From positions 124,001 to 188,000 of the forward strand of contig JADNRV010000096.1 in assembly GCA_015499995.1 (NCBI GenBank): a DNA stretch of 64,000 nt, read 5' to 3'. Every line of letters starts with the position of its first letter. Within the stretch, counting starts at the first letter, position 1. The translations under genes and the position numbers were made by a program. Source of the stretch: Flammula alnicola (Eukaryota > Basidiomycota > Agaricomycetes > Agaricales > Strophariaceae). This document shows positions 31,274-42,420 of this stretch, one piece after another. The notes under the pieces were generated by a model. That model was not told the DNA's origin and did no database searches. It was given only the letters and a program-made list of their open reading frames with translations.

Positions 31274-32905
31274 CTACTCCACCCGTAGGATGTCATCCTT
31301 GTCGTCGTCGGCTCCAGAAGAAGGCGTTGTCAGCCATATCCAGGAGAGAGTCCAGCGTGTTTCACCAGTGCCATCGCGTCGCATTCGAATCTCATTGAAC
31401 AAAAACTCCGGGTCCTCTGGTGCCATCTCATTGGCCTCGGACATTCTTGTTCTTGAAGTGAATCATTCGGGCCTTCAATTTGAGAACGCAGCAGACCTTG
31501 TTGATCGAATCGGTGCACTGCGCATCACGCAGCCTTTCCTCCATCCCAGCCACCCCAAGGCAACAGATACACTCACAATTTGCACTAGGTAGTCGAGACG
31601 GCAGCCAAATATCGGCATCTTCAGGTTTTTCTGACTTTGGAAGAGCCTGTGCAGAAGAAGCGTGGGTGCTTTGATCCATCTGGTATTGAAGAAGACCGGG
31701 CATGTAGATAGGAACGAGCTGCTCCCATGCTCGAAGGCGTATGCAGAGAGTGTTTTGTTCCTCCGTCAAGCTTCGCTCCTGCCCAATCGCACCGCTCGAT
31801 TTGGATGCCATAGCCTTCGAGAGGCGCTGCAGGCGACGCCTAAATCAAAAATAGTCAGCCAAACTATCCGACGATTAGCTGGCTTTAGTTACTTACTGAG
31901 TATCTTCCAAATCCAAGCCCATTTGAACAAAAGATGCTGCCGACGTGGCATGCAGAGATATCCCACCGTCTGCTAGTCGGCGTTCCTCCTCCTCTGCGAG
32001 CTGCTTCTTGCCCTCCAGCTCCAATAAATCTGCCGCTTGGGTTGAGAAAACAACAGGAGCAGTGCGTGAACCACAACTTACATGTGCTGTCCAAGTGATA
32101 CGGGTTTTTCTTCTTCTTAGGGAACTCGTCCTGCTTCCATTCGACGGATATTGTCTCCCATGACTTCAACGAGTTCCGGATCCAACGACTCGGTAAGTCC
32201 ACGATGTGCCTCCTTGTGTAGATTTTGCTGCGCCATGGCCGCCTTGTACCTCCAAAGCAGAGTAAGGCCCAGCCCGATGTATTTCAGCCAGTTCCAAAAG
32301 CTGAAGTGATCGTCGAAGACGTCGTGTCGAGTCCCAGGCCCTTGAGTTTTTGTCGAATTCGCCAATGGGTTGTGAGGCCCCCAAACATGCTTGGGGCATT
32401 CGCAATCCGAATGGCCACAGCCTTTGATGTAGTTGAGTGAGTAGACCTGGTGCCCAGTCGGCTGATGCATCAGCTCATGAAGTTTGGGAATTGCGGGGAT
32501 CAGCTTGGTATTGGGACGCAGCTTGATCTCTTCGGGCCAATGCTCCTCCATCTGCTTGTGGAGGTTGATGAACCATTGGCAGCAGATATCGTAGCTAATA
32601 AGAATCAGACCGACCATGAAGAACTGGAGACTTGAGCCGAATACGTAGTCCATGTTTGCATACCTGTCAATGCGATTAGATTTTGTAGACCGAGCTTCAA
32701 AAAGCAAATGGCATACCTTTCACCCTTGTGCAGATTTCCTACGCCCAAGGAGAGTATCATCTCGGAACGGCCACACACCGTTAAGGAGAGGCCGGTATAC
32801 CTTAGGCCCAAGGAGAATTTCATGTTCGCTTTAGCCAGCGCTTGAAGGCCGACACAGGTGCTTATCTGCCCATGTTTGTTGGTTGGAGGGTAGAAGCCCA
32901 AGCAG
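31274..32905 (-). pseudogene. KDZ transposase, C-terminal portion
   Basis: Minus-strand blocks are characteristic of KDZ transposases: STCVGLQALAKANMKFSLGL, LTVCGRSEMILSLGVGNLHK and GER, an intron, then YANMDYVFGSSLQ, ISYDICCQWFINLHKQMEEH, IPAIPKLHELMHQPTGHQVY, and GPHNPLANSTKTQGPGTRHD followed by VFDDHFSFWNWLKYIGLG. The MDYVF, SYDICCQW and H-rich segments carry the predicted RNase-H-fold acidic residues. Downstream come a coiled-coil linker (LEGKKQLAEEEERRL), PEDADIWLPSRLPSA, and a terminal block ETRWTLSWIWLTT ending DDILRVE with TAG at 31274-31276. Frames switch near 31430, so sequence is missing or shifted there. The zinc-cluster N-terminal half is absent beyond 32905, so the gene is truncated. 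Its 3' end abuts the end of the satellite-like block. Confidence 0.85.
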
Positions 32906-33059
32906 TAGGAGAGAGGCTCACATCTTCATCACCTGCCCTGCTCAGAACGTATGACTCATAAGGTAGATGTGAGTTTCGCCTCTTTTTTTGCATAAAACCT
33001 GATCAACTTTATGAATTCTTCCTCAGACAACTCAACAAATTCCTTCTTTCTCAATCAAC

Positions 33060-35161
33060 ATGCAAGATAAACTACCTGTGCCCCAAGCCACCCAGCAAGC
33101 CGCTGCCCCACCAGGAAGGCGACAAGTCCCGGCCGCTGCCGTCGCCGATGATCCCTTCCTTACAGGTAAGTACTTCTCACAATTTCAAGACAGAGTCCTA
33201 ACATATTTCTTTAGACAACGGCGTAATGGGGATGCGCGAGGATGCTATCAACCCTAACTTCTCCAGCATTCGTGCCCCACATCCCTCGGAGTTAGTGCAG
33301 CCAGCTGCGCCAACGAACTCCTTCTACAGCGTCACCATGGGCCAACCCGTTGGAGTTTTGACGGACCCAAGGTTAGCATTGGGATCTTCAATTTTTATTC
33401 TTTCGCAGAAACTTATTTGCCGCTTTTGATAGCTTGATCGATCTCAACCACCAGACCCGCTTCGCAATGGCCCAGTTCGATGACTGGTACCAGTCTGTGG
33501 GCTGGTATACTGTCCACTACCACGCCGGACGTGTCCGCTTGGTCCCGGGTCAAGATCAACCTCGCCAGCAGCCGCCTCCAGCCCAGCAGCCCCGCCCCCA
33601 AGCCCTGCAGCCAACCCCTGCTCAGATGGGGGTTTCAGGAAACGCAATCTACGTTCCATCTACTTTCCCAACGCCTGTTTCTGGTTCCACTGTCAACCCC
33701 ATCCGTCTTGATTCCCCTTACTTTGGACCCGCTCCTGCTACTACTTCGGCTACTGCAGTTGCAGATACCACTCCCACTCCGACGTCTCGCATTCTTCGTA
33801 TGTTGGACGCTGGTGAGAAAGCAAAGGCCGCTGACCCTGTACCATCAACGCAGGCTATGTTGTTGGCTGCAGCGGCCAAAATTGATCGACGATCCAATCG
33901 CAAGCAAACCATCCCTGCCAAGCGATCCGCGGCTGCCACCAATCCGCCTCTCAGTCCGCCTCCCCGACGCGTTGTTGTTGTCGGTAGCAATTCTGAAATG
34001 GAAGACATTTCCCTCCAGTCTTACCCCAAGGTTCGGAAGCTTGCCCAACCCCTCCCTTCGGCTGTTGAGCCCATGGTTGAGAAAGGAAAGGCTGCTGGCC
34101 CTGTACTCTCAGCGCAGGATAAGCTGTTGGCTGCGTTGGCCAAAATCCCCCGACGATCCAAGCGAACCATCCCTGCTAAGCGATCCGCAGCTGCCACCAA
34201 TCCGCCTCTCAGTCCACCTCCCCAGCGCGTTGTTGTCGTTAGCGATTCCGAAATGGAAGACGTCCCCTTGCAGTCTTACCCAGAGGCTCGGAACCCTGCC
34301 CAACCTCTTCCTTCGGCTACTGCGTGAACCATCCCTGCTAAGTGATCCGCAGCTGCCACCAATCCGCCTCTCAGTCCAACTCCCCGGCGCATTGTTGTTG
34401 TCGTTAGCGATTCCGAAATGGAAGACGTACCCTCACAGTCTTACCCAGAGGCTCGGAACCCTGCCCAACCTCTCTGTTCGGCTGCTGCTTCTGATACCCC
34501 TGTTGAGCCTGTGGTTTCAGCCCCTGCCCTATGTCTTCCTTCGGCTGTTGCCCAACCTTCTGGTAATTCGGCTGCTGCCCAACCTTCTGATAATTCGGCT
34601 GCTTTCCCTACGCTTGTTTCTTCGGCTGTTTACCCAACCACTCAACTGTCTCTGCTTCAATCCAACATTTCGTCAGACCCTCAACCCACTCAAACCAACA
34701 TTTCGGCCACCGTCCCACCTTCTTTATGTCAATCACCAATTCCTCAACTCACCATTTCGGCTGCTATCCCACCCCCATTCCCTCACGCCACCGCCACCGG
34801 CGAAATCGCTCCTACGGCCCCCTCGACCCCTGCACCTAACAAGAAACACTTCATAGCCCTGTTTCCGGACCTTGACGATAGTGACGAAGAGGTCAACTGG
34901 GCACGTCTCATTGGGTCGGCCTCCAGAACTCGCATCAAACTCACACCGGCTGGCCGCGAGCTTGCTTGATCGATAGCGGAGTCCCGGAGTGCCTCTGTTT
35001 TCTCTGTGATGCCTGTTGCTGGTCCTTCTACTCTTCGCAACCCCGCTGGACCATCCGACACAACCCCCAATAATGGCGAAATGGACTATGATCTTTCGGA
35101 TATGGATGCCGAGTACCTTGAGGAAGTGGGGAAATTGCTCGATCACGCTCGTTCTGACTAG
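33060..35161 (+). pseudogene. Pro/Ser-rich protein with internal repeats and three in-frame TGA codons
   Basis: Starts MQDKLPVPQATQQAAAPPGR at 33060, with two short introns before the main exon (LIDLNHQTRFAMAQFDDWYQ). From about 33800 the protein has repeats of roughly 80 residues, each with LLAA...AKI.RRS, TIPAKRSAAATNPPLSPPP, RVVVV.SDSEMED and LQSYPEARNPAQPLPSA. Repeats 1 and 2 are open. Repeat 3 has TGA at 34325-34327 and 34343-34345, exactly where repeat 2 has CGA. The frame continues unshifted to a third TGA at 34967-34969 and ends with TAG at 35159-35161 (EVGKLLDHARSD). Basic KRSAAAT patches suggest nuclear targeting. The family was not recognised; similar repeat proteins occur beside transposons in these fungi. 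Confidence 0.72.
33828..34490 (+). repeat. Three tandem coding repeats of about 250 bp
   Basis: Copies at about 33828-34065, 34090-34320 and 34321-34490 (third truncated at its start) share AAGCGATCCGCRGCTGCCAC and the GTTGTTGTCG stretch. Comparing copies exposes two CGA-to-TGA changes in the third. Confidence 0.8.
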
Positions 35162-35474
35162 ACGCCATTAGTTTTTTTCCTGTCGCTTATGCCCTATCCC
35201 CTTGCCTACATGGACTTGTCGTTACCTTGTTTATCCAGTCGTAGATAGATCCAGCCCTCATTTTGCATTCGTTGTATCAAGTCAATTTAACAACGTCTAC
35301 CCTGCCGGGTCTATTACTGAAAAGTTCGAATGAGTTAGATGTCAATATTAACAAGCTCTATTCTGAAGGTCTGAGCCAGTTCAATAAATTCAAAATGAGG
35401 GGTTTAATTTATCTCTATATATCCTGTTGAAACTCTACCTATGTGATCCAAATTACGATCCGGCGTGTAAGAGA
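35162..35474. other. Intergenic, convergent 3' ends
   Basis: Lies between the 3' ends of the repeat-protein pseudogene and the minus-strand small gene. AT-rich, with no feature beyond likely transcript ends. Confidence 0.4.
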
Positions 35475-35960
35475 TTACTCGCAGTCTTCTAACTCCAGTG
35501 CCATCAGGCGTTGGTACTCCTCTTCGTCTTTCGCTATTTCGTTAGCTCTTTTCTGTTTTATTCTTGTAATAGCATTAATATAGAGTTGATATGGATAGAA
35601 TTAATAAGACATACCGATACTGCCACACCTTCAACCTAAGTTTTGCGCAATTAGCCTCCCTGTAACGCGCTTGTGCTTCACGATGGCGTTCTTTTTGTGT
35701 AGTGAGCTCTTCAGTTGAACAATTCTTCCTTCTCCTGCATCGAAATTAACATGGGAATGATGTATTAACAGAGAATATTTGAAATTAATACATACCTTTG
35801 CATCCGCCCCCTAGCTTTTTCTCGCTCAGCATCCCGATTTCTACCCAAAATGTTCAGCAAGCGTCAGTCGTTAAATAGGGTAGCCGAAATACCTGTGGTA
35901 GTACTCACGCTTTCGAATTCTCTTGCGTGAATCAGGTGAGGAGGGAAATACATCTGGCAT
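35475..35960 (-). CDS. Small basic helical protein, four exons, intact
   Basis: Exons on the minus strand are 35893-35960, 35796-35840, 35615-35734 and 35475-35562 (68, 45, 120 and 88 nt). They join without gaps to give 106 residues: MPDVFPSSPDSRKRIRKREY, then YHRNRDAEREKARGRMQR, RRKNCSTEELTTQKERHREA, QARYREANCAKLRLKVWQYR and IKQKRANEIAKDEEEYQRLM, ending LEDCE and TAA. Introns begin GTATTT, GTATGT and GTATGT and end in AG. The protein is rich in Arg, Lys and Glu and is predicted to be almost entirely helical, with repeated YRE/YHR and RRK motifs. Proteins of this look are common in Agaricomycete genomes, but no function is known to me. It is one of very few genes in the window with no lesion. 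Confidence 0.72.
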
Positions 35961-36089
35961 AGTACAAGCCCGACAGGTGGAGGACGAGATGAGATGAAGA
36001 GGACGAGAAGCAAAGACAACTTGCTGCTCATGATCTTAAACGGGAAGGAGATATCCTAATTTGGGAGGTCTTTACCCTCCCCCCCAGAT

Positions 36090-36420
36090 TCCTGGTGGAC
36101 TCCGGATGGACTCCGGCGGAGTGGAACAGTCCATATGGAGTCCAGGTGGACTATTTTTTGGCTGAGACTCCAGCCAAATTTTATTCCGGACTCCTGGTGG
36201 AGTCCAGATGGAGTCCGGACAAACTCCGGAGACTCCATGCGGAGTCCCTGGAGTCCACTGGTTTTATATTACCACAGAAGTCACAGGAGTCCAGATGGAG
36301 TCCACCCGGAGTCCACCCGGAGTCCGCTTTCCCAATTTTATTAGCTAGAATCAATATAATATAATTGATTTCAAACCAATTCCGGTTGGTCCAGCCGGAG
36401 TCCAGGTGGAGTCCAGTCAT
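36090..36420. repeat. Left subterminal palindromic repeat cluster
   Basis: More than ten copies of GGAGTCC or GGACTCC, mostly arranged as GGACTCC-N4-6-GGACTCC or as inverted pairs such as GGAGTCCAGGTGGACT. The mirror cluster is at 42125-42400. Such arrays commonly serve as transposase binding sites. Confidence 0.8.
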
Positions 36421-36474
36421 GTTTATTTTTATTTTTATTCTTTTAATTTATTATTAATATACCTAATTAAAAAA

Positions 36475-36555
36475 AAGTGCAACAAGCGAGAATTGAACGC
36501 AGGACTATAAGCAATATGTAGCTTGACGCGTTTGACCAGTACACCACGACGGCTT
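36475..36555 (-). other. Possible tRNA-derived fragment
   Basis: On the minus strand GTGGTGTACTGGTCAAACG resembles a box A / D-arm and GCGTTCAATTCTCGC a box B / T-arm. AAGC and GCTT could form an anticodon stem around TACATATT. The T-stem does not pair well and the acceptor stem is only partly complementary, so this looks like a degenerate tRNA or SINE head rather than a working tRNA. Confidence 0.3.
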
Positions 36556-36751
36556 GGAAGTTGGACACCCATCAACTCATGATGTACCCGCGTCGCTCGG
36601 CACGCTCGGCACGCCCGCAACCGCAGCAAATCGTGTCAAACGGTTGCCACGTCACCCGTTCTTTCTTCCCTCCCACCACCACCCTCCCCACCGTCTGCCA
36701 TCGTCCGCTATCTGCCGCCGTCCACCGTCCGCCATCGTCGACCACGTCACG

Positions 36752-39408
36752 ATGCGCGCAACCCGCTTGAAAGCACCGCCCTCGACGCTCCGCTCTGGCA
36801 CCGTGCGACAAGAGCAGCCCGCGCCGCCGCCGTCGAAGGATCAACGCAAGCGCCAAGGGTCGACCGCCGACCAGAAGCAGCCCACGAAGCGACCCCGCCG
36901 TGGCACGAACAACGCCGACAACGCCGAAAACGAGGAGGAGGAACAGCAGGAGGTCGAGGAGGCTGAGGAAGAGGCTGAGGAGGCTGAGGACGAGGCTGAG
37001 GACGAGCCCGAGGCTGCTCAATGGGCAGATCTCGAGGATCGCGCGTCGGGTGGAAGGAAACGAGGAGGGAAAAGCGGCGGGGGGATCAAGGTTGGTCCCC
37101 CCAAGAATCTGTAAGTACTATCTACCCACCCCCCTCCGTCACGCACTCACGATGCCACAGCCGGAAGACCGCCCAGGACCGTGCGCGCGAGGACGCCGCC
37201 ACCAAATCCCCCCCTAAATCCAAGCTGACCCCGTACGTTCCCCCGCCCCCCCTTTTTTTATGCATGACATTCTATTTTACTAACAAAATACCTCGATTTA
37301 GGGCCGAACGCACGCTCGAAAAGAGCGGGATCGCAGTTGCCCCGCCCCCTCGTCCGTCGCACGCCCCTAGCGCCCCCAAACCCGCTGACACCCACCTCAC
37401 CGCTCCCTCTAGGCGTCGCCGTGACGCCACCCCGACCCCTGACGACTCAGGCGACAAGAACGATGCCCCTGCACCCCGACCGCCCGCCACGTCATCGAAG
37501 GCGCCCGCCGCCAGCAGCCAGCCAGCCAACCCAGCGCCTGCCACCTCGTCGACACGGCGCCGAGAACTCAGCAGCGACCGCACGCGCCACGCGTCTGTCA
37601 CGCCAGCAGCACAGCGCCGACGACGACCGTGGCAGTGCCAGCGACGACGCCACCCATGCGCCCACCACGCCATCAAGCAGGCGCCCTGGTGTCGCAAAGG
37701 AGGACGATGACAGCGGTAACGACGACGACCGCGGCAACGTCGACCGCGGTAGCGACGACGACCACGGTAACGACAACAGTGGTAGTGATGACCGCACCAC
37801 AGCCGCAACTCGCGGGAAGCGCCGTTTGGGTGAGGAACACCACCCACACCACGAGAAAGGCAAGACCAGCCGCTCAGCTGGCCGTGGAGTGGCGCGCGAC
37901 CCCTTCATGGATGTGGGTCATCCCGATAACACCGACGAGGATCGTGGGAGGCCCGCCAAACGCAGGCATGACACCACGAAGGGTCGACGAGAACCCGGCG
38001 CTGAGCAGCACCGGGTTCAAGTTATCACCACCCCTTCTCGTGGTCGTCGTTCGAGCCGTTCTCTGACTGTTTCCCGTCAACGTCATTCCGCACAGGATGA
38101 TGGTATATTTTATTTTTATTTATTATCTGTTAAACTTTTTAATGTAAATGTAATAGATATTAAGATGGCTAGTCCTCCGAAGGAGAAAATCCCTGCCCAT
38201 GGTTCATCGCGGTCGACTGGTGGAGTTTTTCGAGGTCGTGCAATGGGTAATAACTTTAACATGGCTGATGCCTCGGAAGTCTGGCGAGACATGGACGTAC
38301 CGGTGCACACTGCTGAATCTGGTAGAATCTTTGTCTACCTTTCACAAGATAACCCTGCCAACATCAGCATTGCGAATACCAATCCGTCATTTACGGTTTC
38401 GGTCCGCGATATCTACAACTTTCCAACATTCCAAACTGTGGTGGAACGTGCTACGCGAGACTATTCTCCTGTTCGTGGTGTGTAATTTACTTTCTTCTTT
38501 TTTTTTGATATTAATAAGTTTTAAATTAGACAACTCCTATCGCTTTTTTATGCTTGAGGATGACAACTGGAGTATCAAAGGCCGTTACGAGGCTATCAGC
38601 AAGCGTGAACCTACGGACGAGGATTATATTCAGTGGACGAAGAATGATCAAGACAAATACATTGTCCATGTCTTGGGTGTAAGTTATATAATTCATTTAA
38701 TCTTTTCTCTCTAACTTTAGTTTTTTTTGTATCTAGTCTAACTATGAACAAAATCCGTTATTTTTGCCTGGATTTGCTGGTCGTCTTGGGTCTAGTTTCG
38801 GATCTCGCTCTGGTTCTGGTTCTGCTTCTGGTTCTCGTCTTCCGTCACATTCTCGTCTTCCATCTCGTCATCCTGCCAACATGCCTATATTCCAAGAAGG
38901 CTCTTCCAAGTCTACGCAGGAAGCAGAACCTGCAACTTATCAGGCTCGACTAATGGAAGAGCTGGCTATTTCTGAATACTTCACCGATCGCAAGAAGAGT
39001 GGCTTGCGTTTTGCTTGGTCGAAATACGTGGAGTGTAACAAGGCTATCAAACTCGGTAAAAGCCTTGTTGAGAGTGGCAAGTGGGCGGAAGATCTTCCTC
39101 GCTTCAATGAAAACCTTATCATCGAAGTTTTCATCGGCAAATCAGCTTGGCACGCAAACTATACGAAGAACTTCTCTGCTGTTCAGACCAAGTATCCTGA
39201 CATGGTGGATTGGTTGGAGAGTGAGACCAGTACCAAAGAAGAAGATGTGAAGGTCTGGGGCGTTTACAAGAAAGATTACGTGTTTTCCGACTTGAAGGAA
39301 TTAGTGGACAATGGGGGAAAGTTGAAGGTCAAGAAGAAGAAAAAGAAGCACTCGTCTTCGGAAGACGAAGGTACAGGCAAAGGAAAGCAGCCTCAACGGA
39401 GGAGGTAG
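36752..39408 (+). CDS. KDZ-element accessory protein: disordered basic/acidic region plus C-terminal helical domain
   Basis: Starts MRATRLKAPPSTLRSGTVRQ at 36752 with a basic patch (TKRPRRG), then a Glu/Ala repeat (EEAEEEAEEAEDEAEDEPE, 36950-37015). Introns at about 37111-37161 and 37231-37301 have GTAAGT and GTACGT donors. A long Pro/Ser/Arg-rich tract follows. Near 37600 the plausible frame changes by one base, from TRHASVTPAAQRRRR to HSADDDRGSASDDATHAP, so the copy may be frameshifted. From 38165 (MASPPKEKIPAHGSSRSTGG) a coherent C-terminal region runs over three exons: SEVWRDMDVPVHTAESGRIF, YRFFMLEDDNWSIKGRYEAI, SNYEQNPLFLPGFAGRLGS, and a conserved-looking helical part (EYFTDRKKSGLRFAWSKYVE), ending with a Lys/Ser tail and TAG at 39406-39408. 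It could also be two genes, the second starting at 38165. The role is unknown; position inside the element suggests a transposition helper or DNA-binding partner. Confidence 0.55.
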
Positions 39409-39630
39409 GTATAGCTGAATTTCTTTTGTGTTACTTGGTTTTTTTTGCTTTGATTGATTTGAAATATGCTAATTTTCTTTTTATGTACTTGTAGTTTGCT
39501 TTTGATTTGTCTTGGACTTGTATCGCTTCTTGAATATCTTGGTCTTAGCTTGCTCTGGTCCCTGCTTTGTCTTATGAGTGCTGTGCTACCTGTGTCTGCT
39601 ACATTGCCACTGTATATGAAACTGCTGGTC

Positions 39631-41904
39631 TTTGCGATTTTTCTTCCACTTGCTGCTGCAGTTCCACAAACCCAAGCATTTCCTGATATACCATTCAAAG
39701 TCTTTAGTGCTTTTGTGGAAAATACATTCAGTTCTGAAGTATCTTTGGCTACTGTGCTACTTGTGTTGTTTTCAATGACGGAAAACACAGAGCTATTGAA
39801 TCTACATGCTCGGCAACAAATTCCAGAGTTTGATGGTGAAAATCGTACCTTGGCAACTGGATGGATTAGAGCTTTCTCACGTGCAATAATGCATAAAATG
39901 AAACGTGATGTACAAGCTCTTTTTCTTGAAAGAGAATTTCCTCCAACTCGGTATCATCAAGTCACAAAACTGTCAACTAAACTTGATGCTTTTGCCAAGT
40001 TGCTGAATCTTACGCCATATGATGACGAGAACAATTTTAAAACAAAATTGTTACCAGTATCTTATGATGCAATTCAGGCAGTTCAAACACTTTGCCCTGA
40101 TAGCATGTTCTGCATGAATGCACAGTGTGATCCTCGAGCTCTCTTGCAAGCAACAAAAACTACAGACATTCCATTGGTTACTCTGATCAAAGACAATACT
40201 GTTTATCAAGATGTTCCTGTTTTAACAGGGAAATGCAATACTTGTGATACAACTTATCATGCTGATCATGAAAGATTTAAAGATGAGCATGGACTGTGGA
40301 ACAAATGTTATCTGAATTCTGCACGATACCTCAAAGTTGGACAATCAACATGGGTTGATCGCAAATTTTCACATACAGTTCTCAGTGGAATGTACGATTT
40401 CCATGCATCTGCTGCAGCATATACACAGTTTTGGAATGATAGTACTTCTGTCAACAGCTCAGATTTCCAAATTACAAGACGGCAGATTTGGCAGACATTT
40501 ATTCAAGAATCTGTTCGAATGGTTGCAAGTACAAGAAAGACCAATTTAGAGTTAAGAGAAAATCTTAACATCAATGAAGTCACAAAGGAAGCATATTCTA
40601 TACTGGGGAATACTGGAATACTGGAAGATGCAAAAGACCATGCCTGTTCTCAATGCAGTCAGCCATATAAAGCGAATGCTGATTCTATTGTGAATAGTGA
40701 TCCTGCAGCAGTAATGGGAGCAGATGAAAATAGCAATGTACCTGTACTAGTTGGTGAATTTGCAGCTCAATCTGCACGAGAGACTGCAGAAGCAAGACGA
40801 CAAGCACAAAGGAGAGCCAACGTTGCTCATGCTGATCCAAATGCAATGGACGTGGATTATGCACCTGTCAAAATGGTTGTGTTAGATGGAATTGTAATGG
40901 GTCCAGTGGTAAATAATTATTTCTTTTTGGATAAACTGTTGCTAATTATTTTCTAGCATTGTGCTTATGAAAAATGTACTGCTGATTTGAAAAATGCGAG
41001 AGGAGGAGCATTCTGCAATGAACATGAAATCCTCTTTGGGAATAACTGTCGTGTTGGTACTTGCCAAAACACTAAAGTTGATGGCACTCAGGCATGTCGT
41101 CAACACCAAAGCCAATGGAGAAAATATAAACTTGAACATAGTCGGTCAAGTATGGCAGGTGTTAGAAGAATGCTACAACGACCTACTGAGAATCTACCAT
41201 GGCAACCTAATGTTCCAAGACCTGCACAACCTCATGATAATGATGATGAGGAAGACGAAACTCCAAGAACTCATTACTTTGGTCCTTCAAGGTTTTACTG
41301 TGTTGAAACAATCTGCGCACCATGTGGTGTAGTAATCGCATGGACAAAGTTTGATAAATCTGAATCACCTACCAAGATTCTGAATTTCTTGGGTTCTGTA
41401 TATCCTACAGCAGACTCTCGCCCAAATTATATTTGCATTGACAAAGCTTGTAAAGTTCTTCGCACAAGCATTGCAAATAAAAGCTGGGATACTTGGCAGA
41501 AAACTAGTCGCTTCATTGTTGATTCATATCATTATATCAATCATCGAACAACAGACTACCTATGCCGTAAATGGTGTAATCCTGCTCCTTTGAATGGCTC
41601 AGCTCCAAATCTTGTCAAAGTAGCAAAAGACAAAAATGGAAAACTATATTTGCAAAGAGCATTCAATACTCAAGCATGCGAGCAGTTAAATGCATGGCTA
41701 GGAGGATTTGAATCTATCCTCAAAAGGATGACATCAGGAAACTTTGATTGGTTTTTGCATGCTATGCTTGTATATCATACTCAGCAAGTCATTCGCAAAC
41801 AAGAACAAAAGAAAAAACCTGTGCAGATTCAAGAAATTGGTAATGAAGAAGAGGATGAAGAAGAAGAAAATGGTGTAGTGAGACATTGGGATGATGACAA
41901 CTAA
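39631..41904 (+). CDS. KDZ-type transposase with CxC5/CxC6-like cysteine clusters
   Basis: Two exons (to 40908 and 40957-41904) join in frame across a 48-nt intron (GTAAAT...TAG). The frame is open from 39466, but the segment before 39631 is Leu-rich and may be leader or intron; Met at 39631 (MKLLVFAIFLPLA) or 39776 (MTENTELLNLHARQQ) are alternative starts. Exon 1 carries a CxC5-like zinc cluster (FCMNAQC, GKCNTCDTTYHADHERF, then CYL). Exon 2 opens with the CxC6-like cluster HCAYEKCTADLKNARGGAFC, then NEHEILFGNNCRVGTC and QACRQHQSQWRKYKLEH. The catalytic-type region follows: CAPCGVVIAWTKFDKSESPT, NYICIDKACKVLR (Asp), RFIVDSYHYINHRTTDYLC (Asp plus His cluster), and NTQACEQLNAWLGGFESILK (Glu). 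The tail is acidic. The frame is undamaged and ends with TAA at 41902-41904. Base composition is distinctly AT-richer than the preceding gene in the same element. Confidence 0.82.
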
Positions 41905-42124
41905 TGGGATTAAAATGAAAGAAGTGTATAGTAGTGTATAAATACTTGATGGAATTTAAACAAAAGAAGTGTACAGTAGTGTATAGAAATTAAAACAGAA
42001 GAAGTGTATAGTAGTGTACAAATATCTGAAAGTCAATATACATGATATCATTTAATGTATTTTTATTACTAACAATTTGAAAGGTCAACTTAAATTTATA
42101 TACACAAGTCCTTTTATAAATTTT

Positions 42125-42400
42125 GTAGACTCCATATGGAGTCCATGTGGAGTCCACACGGAGTCCACGTGGAGACTCCATATGGACTCCACCGGAGTCC
42201 AGCTAAGTCCATGTGGAGTCCAACAAAGTCTAGAAGGACTCCACATGGACTCCACATGGACTCCACATGGACTCCACATGGACTCCACATGGACTAAGTG
42301 GAGTTGTACTATTTTTTTTGGATTTTATATGGAGTCCATCTGGAGTCCATCTGGACTCCACCAATTTTATGCGGAGTCCATGGAGTCCACCAGGAATAGG
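42125..42400. repeat. Right subterminal palindromic repeat cluster
   Basis: Contains a run near 42236-42295 of five consecutive GGACTCCACAT-type units (11-12 bp period) and several inverted GGAGTCCA/TGGACTCC pairs. Mirrors 36090-36420. Confidence 0.85.
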
Positions 42401-42420
42401 TGGAGGAGGGTAAAGTACTG

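Larger units (their letters stand above)
36065..42420 (+). mobile_element. Probable autonomous KDZ transposon (6.36 kb)
   Basis: The left end reads GAGGTCTTTACCCTCC and the right end, reverse complemented, CAGTACTTTACCCTCC; both continue into ATTCCTGGTGGACTCC. These are the same end types as the nested element at 3182-4217, where the 8-bp duplication fixes the boundaries. Dense subterminal palindromic motifs (GGACTCCANNTGGAGTCC type) fill 36090-36420 and 42125-42400. Between them lie two plus-strand genes: a basic/disordered protein (36752-39408) and a KDZ transposase with cysteine clusters (39631-41904). The 8 bp outside the ends (TAATTTGG and TGACCACT) do not match, so the two ends may come from different insertions or the flank was rearranged. 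Boundaries are inferred. Confidence 0.72.

Noticed and set aside
31428..31430. TGA in the KDZ fragment as another CGA decay site
   Set aside because: The conserved frame switches at about this point, so the stop may simply lie beyond a frameshift or deletion. It was left out of the CGA list.
36475..36555. Functional tRNA gene
   Set aside because: Box-like motifs are present, but T-stem and acceptor stem pairing fail, so only a low-confidence relic is listed.
39466..39630. Membrane-protein start for the KDZ transposase
   Set aside because: The Leu-rich segment is at the edge of the open frame and follows poly-pyrimidine sequence. It is more likely untranslated or intronic; a later Met is preferred.
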